A DNA stretch of 6,122 nt from an uncultured Deferribacteraceae bacterium (GTDB lineage: Bacteria; Chrysiogenota; Deferribacteres; Deferribacterales; Mucispirillaceae). This document shows positions 5,949 to 6,122 of the stretch, piece after piece. Within the stretch, counting starts at the first letter, position 1; each line of letters opens with the position of its first letter. Location of the stretch: the NCBI GenBank assembly GCA_947039055.1, contig CAMQYB010000130.1, forward strand, positions 1 to 6,122. The letters are read 5' to 3'. The position numbers and the translations under genes were made by a program. Below the pieces are notes generated by a model. It made no database searches and was not told the DNA's origin. It was given only the letters and a program-made list of their open reading frames with translations.

Positions 5949-6122
5949 CCAACTTGATACATGTAATTTCATCTATACACAATACACACTATACCAACTT
6001 GATACATGTAATTTCATCTATACACAATACACACTATACAATTTGATACATGTAATTTCATCTATACACAATGCACACTATACCAACTTGATACATGTAA
6101 TTTCATCTATACACAATGCACA
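5949..6122. repeat. Tandem array of a 45-bp unit, about 3.9 copies, continuing past the edge
   Basis: Copies start at 5949, 5994, 6039 and 6083, with lengths 45, 45, 44 and at least 40 bp. Each contains CTTGATACATGTAATTTC (copy 3: TTTGATACATG) and ends in CACACTATA. Copies 1 and 2 are identical. Copy 3 lacks one C and has one C-to-T change near its start. Copies 3 and 4 share CAATGCACA where 1 and 2 have CAATACACA. Every unit carries the 8-bp palindrome TACATGTA, at 5958, 6003, 6047 and 6092. The array lies 100 bp and more upstream of the GTG start of the AAA+ gene. It is not a CRISPR because there are no unique spacers. It could be a set of regulator sites or simply a minisatellite. Confidence 0.92.

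Noticed and set aside
5949..6122. CRISPR array
   Set aside because: The whole 45-bp unit repeats without unique spacers, and no cas-like gene is present in the window.

Overview
This window looks like bacterial chromosome from a very AT-rich (roughly 30% GC by eye) diderm. The evidence is two lipoprotein signal peptides, purine-rich Shine-Dalgarno sites, -35/-10 style promoters and hairpin-plus-U terminators. The loose lipoboxes (SVGC, VISC) and asparagine/aspartate-rich lipoproteins would suit a spirochaete or another low-GC Gram-negative lineage. Nothing here fixes the taxon, so that is a guess.

Layout. Positions 1-129 hold no secure gene, only a short minus-strand open frame that runs off the left edge. 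At 130-345 (minus) is a 71-residue single-pass membrane protein with a coiled-coil tail. A 163-bp divergent spacer with a near-consensus promoter (TTGATA, 17 bp, TATAAT) separates it from a 242-residue plus-strand protein (509-1237). That protein has an N-terminal lipoprotein signal, a long N/S/D-rich linker, a coiled coil and then a strong transmembrane helix near the C terminus, so it may be anchored in the membrane at both ends. After a hairpin terminator comes a second lipoprotein (1441-2757). It is built from two tandem copies of an acidic domain of about 180 residues that I do not recognise. A bidirectional terminator at about 2821-2851 closes this gene and the convergent operon to its right.

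The right half is a minus-strand two-gene operon. The promoter-proximal gene (5849 to 4902) encodes an NtrC-family-like AAA+ protein with a Fis-type HTH. It has no receiver domain, no GAFTGA loop, altered Walker B acidic residues and no recognisable arginine fingers. It overlaps by 8 bp the start of the second gene (4909 to 2873), a compact RNase R exoribonuclease with intact catalytic aspartates. Both starts are non-ATG (GTG and TTG). Upstream of the operon is a tandem array of a 45-bp unit, about 3.9 copies before the window ends, each carrying the palindrome TACATGTA.

Working together. The operon couples a probable DNA-binding regulator, apparently unable to act as a normal sigma-54 activator, to a major RNA-degrading enzyme. 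The repeat array lies where upstream activator sites would be expected, so autoregulation by the AAA+/Fis protein is a reasonable but untested idea. The divergent pair on the left are both small envelope proteins with coiled coils and could be partners. The duplicated lipoprotein appears to be an independent surface or periplasmic protein.
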